In this document: positions 17,552 through 26,745 of the stretch, piece after piece
Numbering within the stretch: the first letter of the stretch is position 1
Layout: each line of letters starts with the position of its first letter
Assembly: GCF_026646375.1 (NCBI RefSeq)
Contig: NZ_JAIPPU010000006.1
Coordinates: forward strand, 108,335-172,334
Source: Acetobacterium wieringae
GTDB lineage: Bacteria > Bacillota > Clostridia > Eubacteriales > Eubacteriaceae
DNA: 64,000 bases
Direction of reading: 5' to 3'
The notes under the pieces: generated by a model
The model's database searches: none
What the model saw: the letters and a program-made list of their open reading frames with translations, nothing else
Told to the model about the DNA's origin: nothing
Program-made: the position numbers and the translations under genes

Positions 17552-19291
17552 TTATACTTCCATTAAGATGGGCAGTATCATCGGTTTTCTTTGGGTTTTT
17601 TCGTAGAGATATTTAAACAAGCTTTCCCGAATCACATTTTTGATGGAATTCCAGTCAATAATACTCTTTTCTTCACAAGATATCAAGGCTTTCTTAACCT
17701 CTTCCCGGGCATTATTGATCAGTTCTTCTGATTCTCTTACATAAACAAAGCCCCGGGAGATAATATCCGGTCCTGAAACCGCTTTGCCTTTGTGCATCGT
17801 GCACACAACAATGAAAAGACCATCTTCTGACAATCGCTTTCGGTCATTGAGAACAATATTACCAATATCGCCAACACCCAGTCCATCAACCAGAATCGGC
17901 TCCGCCTGAGTTTTTCCGACAACCTGAACACTGCGTTTATCAATTTCCAAAATATTGCCATTTTCAGCAATAAAGGTTCTATCTTTATTCATTCCCACAT
18001 TTTGGGCCAGCTCAGCATGTTGCATCAACATCCGACTTTCACCATGGACAGGAAGAAAGTGCTTGGGCTTAACCAGCGTGATCATCAGTTTTAGTTCTTC
18101 CTGACGGGCATGACCAGAAACGTGGATTTCAGCAAACCGTCCGTAAACTACATCCGATCCCAGTTCCACCAGTTTATTAATAACTTCAGAAACCATTTTC
18201 TCATTTCCTGGTACTGGTGATGCCGAAATAATAACCATATCTTCTTTTTTTATGGTCAGGTGACGGTGCTCACCCAACGCCATTCTTCCCAGCGCTGCCA
18301 TCGGTTCGCCCTGGCTACCGGTAGTAATAATAACCAGTTCTTTGTCTTTATAGTTTTTTATGTCCTTTAGTTGAACCAAAACGTTGGGTGGTATTTTCAT
18401 GTATCCCAAATCCATGGCCACTTCAGTGACATTTTCCATACTTCGGCCACAAATAATGACTTTTCGATTATATTCAACTGCAGCGTCAATTACCTGTTGC
18501 AATCGATGCACATTGGAGGCAAAGGTAGTTACGATAATTCTCCCCTTAGCCCCTCGAAACAAGTTATACAAGGTTGGTCCCACAGTACTTTCTGAGGGTG
18601 TAAACCCAGCCCCTTCAACATTGGTACTGTCTGACATCAACAGATCCACACCCTGGGAGCCAATTTTGGCAAATCGTTGCAAGTCGATTATTTCGCCACC
18701 AATGGGATGATAGTCAATTTTAAAATCGCCAGTATGGACAACGGTTGCTGCTGCACATTTAATACAGAGCCCCACGGCATCAGCAATACTGTGGTTGACC
18801 CGGATAAATTCAACATTAAATTCGCCAATATCAATCCGATCTTTAGGTTTAACAATAATTCGGGTGGTTTTGGTTAATAAGCCGTGTTCTTTTAGCTTTT
18901 TATCGATCAGGCCCACGGTGAATTTAGTCGCATAAATGGGGATATTGATCTTTTTTAACAAATAAACCAGACCGCCAATATGATCCTCATGACCATGGGT
19001 GATTACGACCCCTTTAATCTTTTCCTGGTTTTCGATCAGGTAATTAAAATCCGGTAGGACGATATCAATTCCGAACATATCATCATCAGGAAACTTGAGA
19101 CCGCAATCGACAAGAATGATATCATCCTTGTACTCAAATACGTTCAGGTTCTTCCCGATTTCACCTAAGCCTCCCAATGGTATCAATCTCAGCTTATCTT
19201 TGTTTTTCTGAGCCTGAGGCTTTCGTCTGGATCGTGAACGACCTTCCAGCCGTTGGGCCCCCGTTGTTATTAAGTTTTTGTTTTCAGTCAA
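17552..19291 (-). CDS. rnj: Ribonuclease J
   Basis: 579 residues. The beta-lactamase fold carries HGHEDH at 99-104, and later SDSTNVEGAG and HVSGHARQEELK, the beta-CASP motifs of RNase J. A basic N-terminal tail (GRSRSRRKPQAQKNK) precedes the core, as in other Firmicutes. Start is a TTG at 19291 with AAAGGAG six bases upstream; it overlaps the end of the fur gene by eight bases. RNase J is an endonuclease and 5'-3' exonuclease central to RNA decay in this phylum. Confidence 0.95.
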   Translation of the reverse strand: MTENKNLITTGAQRLEGRSRSRRKPQAQKNKDKLRLIPLGGLGEIGKNLNVFEYKDDIILVDCGLKFPDDDMFGIDIVLPDFNYLIENQEKIKGVVITHGHEDHIGGLVYLLKKINIPIYATKFTVGLIDKKLKEHGLLTKTTRIIVKPKDRIDIGEFNVEFIRVNHSIADAVGLCIKCAAATVVHTGDFKIDYHPIGGEIIDLQRFAKIGSQGVDLLMSDSTNVEGAGFTPSESTVGPTLYNLFRGAKGRIIVTTFASNVHRLQQVIDAAVEYNRKVIICGRSMENVTEVAMDLGYMKIPPNVLVQLKDIKNYKDKELVIITTGSQGEPMAALGRMALGEHRHLTIKKEDMVIISASPVPGNEKMVSEVINKLVELGSDVVYGRFAEIHVSGHARQEELKLMITLVKPKHFLPVHGESRMLMQHAELAQNVGMNKDRTFIAENGNILEIDKRSVQVVGKTQAEPILVDGLGVGDIGNIVLNDRKRLSEDGLFIVVCTMHKGKAVSGPDIISRGFVYVRESEELINNAREEVKKALISCEEKSIIDWNSIKNVIRESLFKYLYEKTQRKPMILPILMEV

Positions 19292-19751
19292 ATTGTTCTC
19301 CTTTCGTTATTCCATAACAATCCGAACAGTATCCGTACACCTTAAGTTCGTGATTGATTATAATAAACTCCTTCTTTTCTTCGATTTCTTTTTCCAGAAC
19401 TTCCAGGAAATCGTCTTGCATTTCGATAACCTTTCCGCACTTTAAACAAATTAAATGATGATGCCAGTGTTTTTCATCCAACTCGCAGAGTTCATACCGA
19501 GCAAAGCCATCATCAAAGTTACGTTTGGTAATGAGTCCCATTTCTTCCAATATTTGCACCGTTCGATAAATGGTCGACATTCCCACATCAGGATTACGCT
19601 GTTTAACACCCTGGAATAATTCTTCAACACTAAAGTGCTGCTCTCTGAAGGTCATCAAAACCTCAATGGTAACCAGACGCTGAGGGGTTACTTTGTTCCC
19701 TCTTTTTCTGAGCGCATCCACAATTTGTTTTTCGTTATTCATGGTTGTCAC
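19284..19751 (-). CDS. Fur-family transcriptional regulator
   Basis: 155 residues. The winged helix includes KVTPQRLVTIEVL and DVGMSTIYRTVQILEEMGLI. The dimerisation half contains HWHHHLICLKCGKVIEMQDD and a second CxxC, CSDCYG, a structural zinc site as in Fur/Zur/PerR. Which metal or signal it senses cannot be decided by eye. It overlaps sfsA by four bases (ATGA-type) and rnj by eight, so it belongs to a DUF1292-sfsA-fur-rnj transcript. Confidence 0.9.
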   Translation of the reverse strand: MTTMNNEKQIVDALRKRGNKVTPQRLVTIEVLMTFREQHFSVEELFQGVKQRNPDVGMSTIYRTVQILEEMGLITKRNFDDGFARYELCELDEKHWHHHLICLKCGKVIEMQDDFLEVLEKEIEEKKEFIIINHELKVYGYCSDCYGITKGEQFD

Positions 19752-20458
19752 ACCTCTTTTACAGTCTCTTCTGATAAAACAGTTACAGGCAACTCGCTGA
19801 TCATTTCTATATTTACTCCATCAATATCACAGGAAAGCGCACGGATCTCTATTCCCAGACTATGACATTGACCCAATAAACGTGAAAATTTGGGATCCAT
19901 TTTTTTGTTCGGTTGAAACGATTTCGCATCATTGCGTTGCACGACAAAAATAACCCCGGTATGGTACCCCTCGTGGTGAGCTCTGAGTAACTCGGAAAGG
20001 TGTTTGGCCCCGCGCTCCGTTGGTGCATCAGGAAACATGGCAACCTGATCGACCACCAGATTGACGCTTTTAACCTCATAATAAGCGTATTTTTCGCCTT
20101 TAAAACAGGCCAAATCAAATCGACTGTTGCCGTAGATCACTTCTTTTTTGAGTTCTGAAACGTCCTCTTGAGCATTTAAAAATTCATAGGCAATCTGGTT
20201 CGCCAACATCGAATTGACAGAGACCCAATGGCCGTTTTTTTCGACCAGCAACAGGGTATACTTGGTTTTACGATGCGGTGCCGGATTCCATGCCAAAATG
20301 GCCCGTACCCCAGAAACAAGAAGCTCGCTCATGCGACCGGTATTGGGCACATGAGCGACGATCTCTTCCTGATTAATCATTACCTTGGCAATAAACCGAT
20401 TGGGTCGGCTAAGAAATATCCCACTTACAAGGGGGTATTTACTCAACTTCACCTTCAT
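19748..20458 (-). CDS. sfsA: SfsA family protein (sugar fermentation stimulation protein homologue)
   Basis: About 236 residues from ATG 20458 (MKVKLSKYPLVSGIFLSRPNRFIAKV). The N-terminal OB-like DNA-binding region is followed by the PD-(D/E)xK-like core, SRFDLACF and YYEVKSVNLV, and the motif FPDAPTERGAKHLSELL. SfsA proteins bind DNA nonspecifically and are predicted nucleases; the original maltose-fermentation phenotype gives little function. The start overlaps the DUF1292 gene by 20 bases. A longer reading frame lies wholly inside that gene and was rejected. Confidence 0.88.
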   Translation of the reverse strand: MKVKLSKYPLVSGIFLSRPNRFIAKVMINQEEIVAHVPNTGRMSELLVSGVRAILAWNPAPHRKTKYTLLLVEKNGHWVSVNSMLANQIAYEFLNAQEDVSELKKEVIYGNSRFDLACFKGEKYAYYEVKSVNLVVDQVAMFPDAPTERGAKHLSELLRAHHEGYHTGVIFVVQRNDAKSFQPNKKMDPKFSRLLGQCHSLGIEIRALSCDIDGVNIEMISELPVTVLSEETVKEV

Positions 20459-20720
20459 CTTCGTCTTCCTCAAAATCTTCGTATTCTTCGTCCATGATGC
20501 GGTCATATTCTGCTTCAATTAAAGCAAATTCTGCTTCATCTTCAACCGGAACCAGAATTTCACCTTCTTCGTCTTCATCGATAAAGAAAGCAAAAACATC
20601 ATCACTTTCTTCACCTTCGGTTAACAGCACATAGGTCTTTTCGCCCAGCGGAAATGAAATCTCTAAATCGAACTCTCTTGCAACGCCATTTTCATCTTCT
20701 AAAATAATTTTTTCTTCCAT
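20439..20720 (-). CDS. DUF1292 family acidic protein
   Basis: 93 residues, strongly acidic, beginning MEEKIILEDENGVAREFDLE and ending in a Glu/Asp-rich tail. This matches DUF1292 (YrzB-type), which in Firmicutes almost always sits next to ruvX and ireB, as here. Function unknown. A possible promoter and short palindrome lie upstream at 20753-20769. Confidence 0.85.
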   Translation of the reverse strand: MEEKIILEDENGVAREFDLEISFPLGEKTYVLLTEGEESDDVFAFFIDEDEEGEILVPVEDEAEFALIEAEYDRIMDEEYEDFEEDEDEGEVE

Positions 20721-20752
20721 ATCAACTTCTCTTTCACTTTATTTTTTCGTTC

Positions 20753-20769
20753 ATAATCTTATGATTATA
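20753..20769 (-). promoter_or_regulatory. Putative -10 box and short palindrome before DUF1292-sfsA-fur
   Basis: Minus-strand TATAAT at 20764-20769 overlaps an inverted repeat (ATAATC 20753-20758, GATTAT 20763-20768). The -35 is weak. Because the operon encodes a Fur-family protein, this AT-rich dyad could be an autoregulatory site; this is speculative. Confidence 0.35.
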
Positions 20770-20781
20770 CCTTTTTATGCT

Positions 20782-20810
20782 TAAATAATTCATTATTCAT
20801 GAATTATTTA
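20782..20810 (-). repeat. AT-rich perfect hairpin at the ruvX stop codon
   Basis: 12-bp perfect arms (20782-20793 and 20799-20810) with a 5-base loop overlap the ruvX stop at 20804. No T-run follows, so it is more likely a weak terminator or an RNA-stability hairpin than a classical terminator. Confidence 0.5.
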
Positions 20811-21220
20811 ATGGCCCGATCCATGTAGGATTGGAGGATCATCTGGGCAGCCAGCATATCAATGTAGTCTTTGCGGTTCTCCCGGGAAACGTTACCTTCG
20901 ATCAACACTTTTTCAGACCAGGATGAGGTTAAGCGTTCATCAATATAGATAATTTCAATCTTCAGTCGTTTCTTGATAAATTGACAAAAGTTCATGGTTT
21001 TTCGGGTCTGAGCCGATTCTGAACCATCCATGTTCAGTGGTAGTCCAGCTACTACTTTTTTGATCTCATACTTTGCAATGAGCTCCCGAAACGCTTCTAA
21101 ATCGTCATCCCGGGTCTTGCGCTTAAGGGTCATCACCCCCTGAGCGGTAATCTGTAACGGATCCGTCACAGCCACGCCAATCCGTTTATCGCCAACATCA
21201 ATTCCTAAAATTCTTTCCAT
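20804..21220 (-). CDS. ruvX: Putative pre-16S rRNA nuclease / Holliday junction resolvase YqgF (RuvX)
   Basis: 138 residues. The RNase H-like core starts ILGIDVGDKRIGVAVTDPL, then GLPLNMDGSES and IYIDERLTSSW, the conserved catalytic acid motifs of YqgF/RuvX. In E. coli YqgF matures the 16S rRNA 5' end. Gene order ireB ... ruvX-DUF1292 is the usual one, but here an aldo/keto reductase gene has been inserted between ireB and ruvX. Confidence 0.93.
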   Translation of the reverse strand: MERILGIDVGDKRIGVAVTDPLQITAQGVMTLKRKTRDDDLEAFRELIAKYEIKKVVAGLPLNMDGSESAQTRKTMNFCQFIKKRLKIEIIYIDERLTSSWSEKVLIEGNVSRENRKDYIDMLAAQMILQSYMDRAIK

Positions 21221-21249
21221 TTATTATCCCATCTGTTTATTTTGACTGT

Positions 21250-22194
21250 CTAAATCACCTTAATACAAAAATCACTACAGGCGGCACTACAATAGCAACA
21301 GAGCACACATTTCTTTTGATCCACCCAAGCTTTCCCGTCCACTATGCTCAGGGCCCTCTGGTTACAACGCCGCACACATTCCCCGCAACCGCTGCACCAA
21401 TCACTGATATGCAGCTTTTTGGGGGCACTGGCTACCGCGGTCTCCAAACCTTCGGGTATCGCTTCACCATTGAATTTTTTCACATTATACTGCACTTCAT
21501 CAACTGATTGAACCCCAATGGCAATGGCATCCAGATCGCATAAATTTAAGACAAACTCAAAACTGGCCTGTTTTTGGGAAAGTAGATTGCCACCACCTAA
21601 TGGCTTCATCCCATAAATACCCTTCCCCAGAATTTTCGCCTGATGAATGGCAGCGACCATCTCCTCTGTTGTGCCATCTTCAATACCAATGCCCGTCAGA
21701 TTGATCAGTGGATGAATCACCTCCAGCTCAGAAAAAAGATTGGCCCCGTAAACGCCTTCCACCCGATGGGTGGAGATACCGATGGCTCTGACTTTTCCCG
21801 CCTGTTTTTCAGCAATCAACGCCTCGATGGCTTCCCAATGACCTTCGATGGTTTTACAACTTTCCTGCTCATGGAGCAGGTAAAGATCAACATAATCGCG
21901 ACCCAACTCAGTCAGGGCCCGATGAAGGCTTTTCCGGACTCCAGCTGCTGTGTAGTCATAGGACTTTGTGGCAATCACCACCTCACGCTGCATCTGAATT
22001 GCCTGCCGCAGGTGATCATAATTGTTATAGAGATCTGCGGTATCAAAAAAATTCACACCACAATCTAAGGCTGCGGCGATAATTTCCCGACTTTCCCGAA
22101 GGGTTTTATTTTTTTGAAGGGGACCAAGGGTCAAACTACCAAAGCACATTCTGGATACCGCAATGCCGGTATTACCAAGCGTATTAATTTTCAT
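21250..22194 (-). CDS. Aldo/keto reductase with C-terminal 4Fe-4S ferredoxin domain
   Basis: About 314 residues from ATG 22194 (MKINTLGNTGIAVSRMCFGS). The AKR barrel has the tetrad region FFDTADLYNNYDHL, TKSYDY and LYLLHEQES. The C-terminus has two cysteine clusters, CSGCGECVRRC and CVLCCYCSAAC, for Fe-S centres. Such Fe-S AKRs occur widely in anaerobes; substrate unknown. A TTG eight codons upstream is rejected because AGGAAG precedes the ATG. It separates ireB from ruvX, which are usually adjacent. Confidence 0.88.
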   Translation of the reverse strand: MKINTLGNTGIAVSRMCFGSLTLGPLQKNKTLRESREIIAAALDCGVNFFDTADLYNNYDHLRQAIQMQREVVIATKSYDYTAAGVRKSLHRALTELGRDYVDLYLLHEQESCKTIEGHWEAIEALIAEKQAGKVRAIGISTHRVEGVYGANLFSELEVIHPLINLTGIGIEDGTTEEMVAAIHQAKILGKGIYGMKPLGGGNLLSQKQASFEFVLNLCDLDAIAIGVQSVDEVQYNVKKFNGEAIPEGLETAVASAPKKLHISDWCSGCGECVRRCNQRALSIVDGKAWVDQKKCVLCCYCSAACSDFCIKVI

Positions 22195-22257
22195 CTGTAA
22201 ATCGCTTCCTAACCACAAGCTTTGTGTTAATGCGCTTTTGTTTTCCTTAACCTAAGT

Positions 22258-22292
22258 AAAACAAAATAGGACTGCCTCGGTTGAGACAGCCC
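22258..22292 (-). terminator. Terminator of the alaS-ireB transcript
   Basis: A 9-bp stem (22270-22278 with 22283-22291, two G-T pairs) and 4-base loop are followed on the minus strand by TATTTTGTTTT. It lies just downstream of ireB. Confidence 0.8.
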
Positions 22293-22307
22293 CAAATTTT
22301 CAGCCTA

Positions 22308-22580
22308 CTAAATACTTTTTAAGTAACGTCGTACAAGTTCTTCGAGTAACTCATCCCGCTCAATTTTCTGTATGGCATTTCGCGCTTCTCTGTGACTTGT
22401 GATATAGGTCGGATCTCCTGACATGACATAACCTACAATTTGATTGACGGGGTTATACCCTTTTTCAACTAGAGCCTTATGTACATTGCGCATCACTTCG
22501 TCGATCTTCTGAGACTTTTCGCTATCGACCTCAAACATAATGGTTCCTCGATCAATCACCGTATTTTCTCCCATTGTCAT
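22308..22580 (-). CDS. ireB: IreB family regulatory phosphoprotein (UPF0297, DUF965)
   Basis: 90 residues. The core [20 protein letters not shown], then [20 protein letters not shown], is diagnostic of UPF0297. In Enterococcus IreB is phosphorylated by the PASTA kinase IreK and affects cephalosporin resistance. Two start codons (22580 and 22574) share one AAGGAGG; the first is used here but the second has the better spacing. It is downstream of alaS, as is usual in Firmicutes. Confidence 0.92.
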   Translation of the reverse strand: MTMGENTVIDRGTIMFEVDSEKSQKIDEVMRNVHKALVEKGYNPVNQIVGYVMSGDPTYITSHREARNAIQKIERDELLEELVRRYLKSI

Positions 22581-22671
22581 CTGACCTCCTTCACAATCAA
22601 TTTATATCATTTTAACCCATCGTAAAAGAAAAGACAAGTCATATGACGTAATTTTTCTTTTTCTTAATAAA

Positions 22672-25311
22672 TTAATTCAACTGTTCCCGAATGCAGGCCT
22701 CACCCTTTAACAGAGATTCTGCCAGTTTTTCTGGAAGTTTCCCCCCAGCTTGCGCCATATCTGGACGTCCGCCACCACCTCCGCCGGCTATCGTCGCCAC
22801 TTCTTTAATAACTTTGCCGGCATGGAAGCCACGTTTGACGATATCCGGAGTTGCTGTTGCAACAAAATTAACCTTACCATCCAGGGCACTGCCCAATAAA
22901 ACAACCCCGGAACCCATTCGATCTTTTAGTAGATCGCCGATCGTTCGCAGTTCCTCCATGGGCATTTTTTCCACTTCGGCAATGGTCACTTGAACGCCGC
23001 TAATGATCACCATTTTCTGATGGATGTCCATAATCGCATTGCCGGCAAATTTTTGTTTTAGTTCAGCAATGGTACGTTCCTTCTGTTTGTTGATTTCAGA
23101 CAGTTCAGTTACTTTTTCCAACAATTGATCGGGATTGGTTTTCATCAGGTTGGATACCTCAATCAGGGTATCATCCATTTTTTCCACCAGATGCCAGGCG
23201 TTAAAACCGGTTGCTGCTTCAATTCGTCGGACACCGGCTGCTACACCACCTTCACTGATGATTTTAAACATCCCAACCTTGGCCGAGTTACTGATATGGC
23301 AACCGCCGCAAAGTTCGGTACTGAAATCACCAACCTTGACAACCCGGACAATTTCACCATACTTCTCACCAAACAGCGCCGTTGCCCCTAATTCTTTGGC
23401 TTTGTCAATATTGGTTTCAAAAATCGAAACATCGTAAGCTGCTAAAACGGCAGTATTAACAATATCTTCCACTTGCCGTTTTTCATCCCGGGTCATCGCC
23501 TGGAAATGATTGAAGTCAAAACGTAAACGATCCGGTGATACATAAGAACCTGCTTGTTCAACATGATCGCCTAATACCCGTCTTAAAGCTTTATGCATTA
23601 AGTGGGTGGATGTATGGTTACGCTGTACCGCATCTCTTAATTCTTTATTGACCTCGGTAATGACGCTTTCGCCAACCTTAAAGGTTCCTGATTTAACGAT
23701 ACCGGAGTGAATATGGCGACTCAGACTGCCTTTTTTACAGTCACGGATTTCAATTAAACCATCGCCTTTTTGAATCACGCCATGATCGCCGGTTTGTCCC
23801 CCACTTTCAGCGTAAAACGATGTCTGATCCAGTAACACCAACACCTCATCACCAGCCTTGGCTTCATCCACCAGGGTTTCATTGACATAGAGTCCTAAGA
23901 TAGTTCCTTCGGCTTCCAGATTATCATAGCCGACAAAAGTATTAACCGCATCCGAACCCAGAGGATTGAAAGGATCGTCCGCCCATACGGCTAAATCGCT
24001 ATTGAGGCGATCCTGGCGAGCCCGTTCCCGCTGAACCTGCATTTCTTTTTCAAACTCGGACTCAAAAATATTAAGTCCCCGTTCCATAATAATCTCTTTG
24101 GTCAGATCAAAGGGGAAGCCATAGGTATCATAGAGTTTAAAGGCAGCCTGACCTGGAAAAACAGATTCTTCCAACTGGATGATTTTGTCAATCTCTTTTT
24201 CAAGAATCACTAAACCTTGATCGATGGTTTCTTTAAAGCGTTCTTCTTCAATTCGGATCAATTTTTGAATAAAGTCCTGTTTTTCTCTAAGTTCCGGATA
24301 AGCACCTTCAGAAACCCGTATCGCTTCCTTGGCTACATCATATAGGAAAAGATCCTTGATTCCCAGTAATTTCCCGTGACGGACAGCCCGACGCAGCAAC
24401 CGTCGCAATACATATCCCCGGCCTTCATTTCCTGGCATGACGCCATCCGCTATCATAAAGGTGACACTACGGATATGGTCAGTAATAACCCGGATTGAAA
24501 TATCATCCTGAGGGTCATCGCCATAAGCTACCCCGGCCTTTTTACAAATATAGTTAAGCACGTGGCCAACCGTATCTATTTCAAAAATCGTTCCGACACC
24601 CTGCATCACGACGGCCAAACGTTCCAATCCCATGCCGGTATCAATATTGGGCTTGGGCAGAGGATTATAGTTGCCCGCTTCATCTTTATCAAACTGGGTG
24701 AATACCAGGTTCCAGAACTCGACATAACGGTCGCAATCACAGCCAACCCCGCAGGTAGGACTGTCACAGCCGAATTCTTCGCCACGATCAAAATAAAGCT
24801 CGGAGCAGGGGCCACAGGGTCCTAAACCATGCTCCCAGAAATTATCCTCTTTTCCCATCCGGACAATCTTTTCTTTGGGAATGCCGACGTCTTCATTCCA
24901 GATTTTAAAGGCTTCATCATCATCCAGATAAATAGTAATCCAAATCTTATCTTCCGGTATTTCCATCACCTTGGTACAGAATTCCCATGCCCATGGAATC
25001 GCTTCTTTTTTAAAATAATCGCCAAAGGAAAAGTTTCCCAGCATTTCAAAAAAAGTACCATGTCTTGCTGTTTTACCGACATTTTCGATGTCCGGGGTAC
25101 GAATACACTTTTGACAGGTCGTGACCCGATTTCGGGGCGGGATTTCGTCGCCGGTAAAATAAGGTTTCAGCGGTGCCATCCCCGAGTTGATCAGTAGCAA
25201 ACTCTTGTCATTAATGGGAACTAACGGAAAACTGTTTAATCGCAGATGTCCCTTTTCTTCAAAAAACGCCAGATATTTTTCTCTAATTTCATTTAATCCT
25301 AATGGTTTCAT
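22672..25311 (-). CDS. alaS: Alanyl-tRNA synthetase
   Basis: 879 residues, full length. The class II catalytic domain begins IREKYLAFFEEKGHLRL, with NSGMAPLKPYF and CIRTPDIENVGKTARHGTF. The editing domain has the zinc ligands HTSTH (about 567) and CGGCH (about 669). The C-terminal C-Ala domain ends with the glycine-rich AGGGGGGRPDMAQAGG. It charges tRNA-Ala and clears mischarged Ser/Gly. A T-box leader controls it. Confidence 0.97.
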   Translation of the reverse strand: MKPLGLNEIREKYLAFFEEKGHLRLNSFPLVPINDKSLLLINSGMAPLKPYFTGDEIPPRNRVTTCQKCIRTPDIENVGKTARHGTFFEMLGNFSFGDYFKKEAIPWAWEFCTKVMEIPEDKIWITIYLDDDEAFKIWNEDVGIPKEKIVRMGKEDNFWEHGLGPCGPCSELYFDRGEEFGCDSPTCGVGCDCDRYVEFWNLVFTQFDKDEAGNYNPLPKPNIDTGMGLERLAVVMQGVGTIFEIDTVGHVLNYICKKAGVAYGDDPQDDISIRVITDHIRSVTFMIADGVMPGNEGRGYVLRRLLRRAVRHGKLLGIKDLFLYDVAKEAIRVSEGAYPELREKQDFIQKLIRIEEERFKETIDQGLVILEKEIDKIIQLEESVFPGQAAFKLYDTYGFPFDLTKEIIMERGLNIFESEFEKEMQVQRERARQDRLNSDLAVWADDPFNPLGSDAVNTFVGYDNLEAEGTILGLYVNETLVDEAKAGDEVLVLLDQTSFYAESGGQTGDHGVIQKGDGLIEIRDCKKGSLSRHIHSGIVKSGTFKVGESVITEVNKELRDAVQRNHTSTHLMHKALRRVLGDHVEQAGSYVSPDRLRFDFNHFQAMTRDEKRQVEDIVNTAVLAAYDVSIFETNIDKAKELGATALFGEKYGEIVRVVKVGDFSTELCGGCHISNSAKVGMFKIISEGGVAAGVRRIEAATGFNAWHLVEKMDDTLIEVSNLMKTNPDQLLEKVTELSEINKQKERTIAELKQKFAGNAIMDIHQKMVIISGVQVTIAEVEKMPMEELRTIGDLLKDRMGSGVVLLGSALDGKVNFVATATPDIVKRGFHAGKVIKEVATIAGGGGGGRPDMAQAGGKLPEKLAESLLKGEACIREQLN

Positions 25312-25373
25312 TTTTTCTCCTATTCAAATTTTGATTTTCTAATTAAAAGCATTTACTGCATTCCGGTGTTTGT

Positions 25374-25640
25374 AAAACAAAAAAATCCCCTGCAAGTCTG
25401 CAAGGGACGGTTTAATCCGCGGTACCACCCAAATTAGCTGCAAAATCATTAGCAACTCACTTTACAAATAACGGTTTCCCGACTGAAAATACTGGTTGAA
25501 AAAATCATTCAAACGTTCATTTCAGTTGCTCAAACGGGGCAACTCTAAACTAACCATAAAAGACTTTCAGCCCCGTCTCTCTCTCTGCAATCGTTATTTT
25601 TAAAGCCATCGTTCTCAACGCATTTTAATATTAACCTATG
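25374..25640 (-). promoter_or_regulatory. T-box riboswitch leader of alaS
   Basis: The minus strand carries the T-box core TGGTACCGCGG at 25417-25427, which pairs with the uncharged tRNA acceptor end. A terminator hairpin follows (8-bp stem within 25387-25406, then ATTTTTTTG). Upstream, about 200 bases of paired structure, including an ACGGGGC/GCCCCGT helix, form the stem I to stem II region. Uncharged tRNA-Ala should stabilise the antiterminator and switch alaS on. I could not place the GCN specifier codon with certainty. Confidence 0.93.
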
Positions 25641-25646
25641 AAGATG

Positions 25647-25675
25647 ATTATATTAATTTCATATTTAAATGTCAA
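25647..25675 (-). promoter_or_regulatory. Sigma-A promoter of alaS
   Basis: A perfect minus-strand TTGACA (25670-25675), 17-base spacer and TATAAT (25647-25652). It overlaps the stop-codon region of the upstream transporter gene and starts the T-box leader at about 25640. Confidence 0.92.
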
Positions 25676-26745
25676 TCCTTTTTTAGATCCGCGACGTCTT
25701 TTGAGGCAAATAAGGAAATAATATAACCACCAATTACCTTAATCGTACCTGCCATTGGCACCGCCATAATCATCCCGACGCCGCCAAACATGGCGCCGAA
25801 AAAGAAGATCGAGAAAATAATAAATACCGGATGAAGACCCACATTGCCTGACATCAGGGCTGGTGCCAGAAAATTGCCGCACACTACCTGAACTACGCCA
25901 ATAACAATCAACATTGGAATTATCATCATTGGATTGGTGAATAGTACCAGCAGCATAATCACAATTGTACCCACCGCCGGCCCAAAATAGGGCACCATCG
26001 TGGTAACCCCGGCGATTACACCGATAACACTGGCATAAGGGAGGCCCAGAAAAAAGGCTCCAATCCCGGTGGCAATCCCCGCGATCAGCGAAGTCAAACC
26101 CTGTCCCTTGATAAAACCGCCAATGACCAAATCAATGTCACAACACATTTTTAGCATACTATTGCGATACTGTAGTGGCACCAGATACATAATCCCCTTA
26201 ATAAAGAATTCTTTATCGATCATCAGAAAAATGGTCACTAGTGGAACAATGATAATATTCATCAGCTGCCCACTGTTCTGAATCAGCGCATTCGAAATCC
26301 CCTGAAGTGCTGTTGCAAATCCCTGCAGGACATTGCCCAACAGCTGCTCAAGATTAAAAAACTGAGTAATGTCGTATCCGGTGAAATTTGAAACATAGTC
26401 CGATAGATTGGTTATATAGGTCTGCATCTGGGTTACAAAGCTTGGAATGCTCTTGATCATACTGGCAATATTGGTAATCAAACTGGGAATGAAACTCATA
26501 AATGCCCCAATCACCAGTGCCAGAACCGCAAAAAAAACGATCAATACCGAACTGCCCCGACTTATCCCTTTATTTTCAAGAATCCTGACCAGTGGATTAA
26601 GCAGATAAGCCAACACAATTGCAAAAAGGAAAGGTGCAAACATCCCTGCCAGCGTTGGCCAGATAAAAAAGCACAATGCTGCAATTAAGGTTACAACAAC
26701 AAGGTTAAGAAATAACAATCTCTTTTTGTTTGATGAATCTTCCAT
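25672..26745 (-). CDS. AI-2E family transporter (PF01594)
   Basis: 357 residues with about eight membrane helices. The N-terminal pair (about 10-45) is followed by the family-typical coiled extracytoplasmic region (SMIKSIPSFVTQMQTYITNL). The C-terminal helices include ATGIGAFFLGLPYASVIGV and VPYFGPAVGTI, the conserved AI-2E signature. Family members export AI-2 or act as Na+/H+ antiporters; the substrate here is unknown. It overlaps the PRC-barrel gene by one base. Confidence 0.9.
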   Translation of the reverse strand: MEDSSNKKRLLFLNLVVVTLIAALCFFIWPTLAGMFAPFLFAIVLAYLLNPLVRILENKGISRGSSVLIVFFAVLALVIGAFMSFIPSLITNIASMIKSIPSFVTQMQTYITNLSDYVSNFTGYDITQFFNLEQLLGNVLQGFATALQGISNALIQNSGQLMNIIIVPLVTIFLMIDKEFFIKGIMYLVPLQYRNSMLKMCCDIDLVIGGFIKGQGLTSLIAGIATGIGAFFLGLPYASVIGVIAGVTTMVPYFGPAVGTIVIMLLVLFTNPMMIIPMLIVIGVVQVVCGNFLAPALMSGNVGLHPVFIIFSIFFFGAMFGGVGMIMAVPMAGTIKVIGGYIISLFASKDVADLKKD

